NCBI GenBank assembly: GCA_023254555.1
Contig: JALRLI010000068.1
Span: 1-5,444 of the forward strand
Direction: 5' to 3'
Source of the DNA: Microbacteriaceae bacterium
Lineage (GTDB): Bacteria > Actinomycetota > Actinomycetes > Actinomycetales > Microbacteriaceae
Length of the DNA: 5,444 nucleotides
A program made the translations under genes and the position numbers. The notes beneath the pieces were generated by a model. The model ran no database searches and was not told where the DNA came from. It saw only the letters and a list, made by a program, of their open reading frames with translations. Position 1 is the stretch's first letter; each line of letters opens with the position of its first letter. This document shows positions 4,183-5,444 of this stretch, piece after piece.

Positions 4183-5444
4183 GTGGCCAAATTCTTATTC
4201 CTACTGGGCAAATTCTCAGCAAAACGAGCATGGATCGTCGTTGTTGCATGGCTCGTGATTCTGGCGGGTGTCGCCACGACCGCGCTCACGCTCGGCGGTA
4301 AGTTCACGTCAAACATGACACTTGAGGGAACCCCCGCGCAGCAGGTTATCGACGACCTGAAAAAGAATTTTCCCGAGGCGAGCCGTGGTTCAGCGCAGAT
4401 TGTCTTTCACACCAGTGACGGCTCGGCATTCACGGCGACGCAGAAAGAGGAGATCACTGCTCGTCTTTCTGCGGCTGAAGAAATTGCCGGCGTCAACTCA
4501 ATCATCGATCCTTTCGCCACCCAGGCAACCAAAGACGAAAAAGCCCAAGAACTCGCTGATGCCCAGGCCAAAGTCGATAATGCGCCACAGCAGATGGCAG
4601 ATGCGCAAGCAAAAATTGATTCGGGCTGGGCAGACCTCAATGCTGGTTCGGTGCAGCTTGCAAGCTCACAGCGACAGCTCACCTCGGGGAAACAGCAGTT
4701 AGATGCGGCCCAAGCTGAGCTGACCAAAAACCTTACCGCGGTCAACAATGGCCTGGCACAGCTCGAAGCAGCGGGCATGACCGGCATCCCCCAGTATCAG
4801 GAGCTACTCGGCCAGAAGCAGCAGATTCTCGCGGGCCAGGCCCAGCTCGACGCCAAGAAGGCTGAACTCGCTGCCGGTCAGCGCCAGATTGTCGCAGGGC
4901 AGGCAAAACTTGATTCGGGTAAGACTGAGCTCACGAACGCTCAGGCAGAGCTCGATAAAGCAAAAGCCGAACTCCCCGGGCAGATTGAGAAACTGAAATG
5001 GGGCCAGGCACTGCTCGCCGCCGCTGAAGACTTCAGGGTGGTCTCAGCAGATGGCTCGACCGCCATTGCCACGGTGATGTTCAATAAGCCACTCTCAGAA
5101 GTAGAAGTCAGCACGCGTACCGCCGTTGCCGACGCCATCTCGGCAGAGCCGATCAGTGGTGTTGACGTTGAATTTTCGAACGACCTCATGCAGTCGCTCG
5201 AAGGCCTGTCTCGTGATTGCTGCAATCGTGCTGATTGTGATGCTCGGCAGCTTGGTTGCCGCTGGTCTGCCGCTGCTGACAGCACTCATCGGTGTCGGCA
5301 TCGGCGCTCTCGGCACCCTGGCGCTTGCCAGCGTGATTGAGATGAGTTCAACCACACCAACGCTAGGCGTCATGCTCGGCCTCGCGGTGGGTATCGATTA
5401 CTCGCTCTTCATCTTGCACCGTCATCGAAAGCAACTGAAAGCGG
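4183..5444 (+). pseudogene. MMPL/RND-family transporter, frame-broken at about 5209, 3' end outside window
   Basis: Inner-membrane exporter of the MMPL branch of the RND superfamily, proton-driven in characterised members; the substrate is not predictable. The start is GTG 4183, with GAGGA (4174-4178) 4 nt upstream; an in-frame TTG at 4081 would add residues that do not look like a transporter. The first frame encodes 342 good residues: TM1 (about 16-38), the first extracytoplasmic loop with DDLKKNFPE (57-65), a long coiled coil (124-271) and the loop's second half (to SLEGL, 338-342). At 5209 the transporter-like sequence moves to the next frame: 78 codons (5210-5443) encode LVIAAIVLIVMLGS and further membrane helices, including AVGIDYSLFI (59-68 of that segment), whose Asp-Tyr pair matches the TM4 proton-relay pair of MmpL proteins. 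In frame one, unrelated sequence runs to TGA 5338-5340. About eight residues expected between EGL and LVIAA are absent, so a deletion of roughly 23 nt is likely. A sequencing or assembly error cannot be excluded. Confidence 0.85.
4552..4995 (+). other. Region encoding a long heptad-repeat coiled-coil hairpin in the MMPL loop
   Basis: Counting from GTG 4183, hydrophobic residues occupy every seventh position: 124, 131, 138, 145, 152, 159, 166, 173, 180, 187, 194, then 208, 215, 222, 229, 236, 243, 250, 257, 264, 271. Only position 201 is not a bulky hydrophobic (Gly, in GMTGIPQY). Units resemble GQAQLDA, GQAKLDS and NAQAELD. The segment is rich in Gln, Ala, Lys and Asp and has no cysteine. It is a repeat at protein level only; the DNA copies are too diverged to be a simple tandem repeat. 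Confidence 0.8.

Noticed and set aside
4543..4998. DNA tandem repeat or CRISPR-like array in the coiled-coil region
   Set aside because: The 21-nt periodicity comes from heptad amino-acid spacing; the nucleotide units are diverged and lie in a coding frame.
5206..5215. Programmed +1 ribosomal frameshift in the transporter
   Set aside because: No slippery codon followed by a stop is present at the junction, the zero-frame stop is about 130 nt further on, and conserved residues are missing at the junction, which a programmed shift would not explain.

Overview
The window looks like chromosomal DNA of an actinobacterium. By eye it has mid-range GC, and it fits Micrococcales or Microbacteriaceae better than high-GC genera. 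Three things support this: a class A penicillin-binding protein (PBP) with a C-terminal PASTA domain and several paired extracytoplasmic cysteines; a divergent DUF4177-RidA pair like the one beside ponA2 in mycobacteria (Rv3682, Rv3678A, Rv3678c); and an MMPL-type exporter with a divergent TetR regulator. The genus cannot be fixed from the sequence alone.

Layout. (1) 1-2271, minus strand: a bifunctional PBP whose last residues run off the left edge (757 codons visible, no stop). (2) 2272-2352: a compact divergent promoter region. (3) 2353-3473, plus strand: a tight three-gene cluster of a DUF4177 mini-protein, a RidA-family protein (1-nt overlap) and an SRPBCC/Bet v1-fold protein (9-nt gap). 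(4) 3474-4046, minus strand: a TetR regulator whose stop codon directly abuts the SRPBCC stop, with no spacer. (5) 4047-4182: an AT-rich divergent intergenic region with an inverted repeat and promoter-like hexamers facing both ways. (6) 4183 to the right edge, plus strand: an MMPL/RND transporter with a reading-frame break at about 5209 and an apparent loss of about eight codons, so it is annotated as a probable pseudogene.

How the genes may work together. The PBP polymerises and cross-links peptidoglycan at the cell surface. The small cluster probably shares one transcript from a promoter just upstream of DUF4177. RidA proteins detoxify reactive enamine/imine intermediates, while the DUF4177 and SRPBCC roles are unknown. 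The TetR protein most likely represses itself and the neighbouring exporter.

The most striking structural signal is in the exporter's first extracytoplasmic loop. A hydrophobic residue recurs every seven positions from residue 124 to 271, broken only once, near the middle. This predicts a long, nearly symmetric antiparallel coiled-coil hairpin. I found no evidence of an undescribed multi-gene system, RNA gene, CRISPR array or mobile element.
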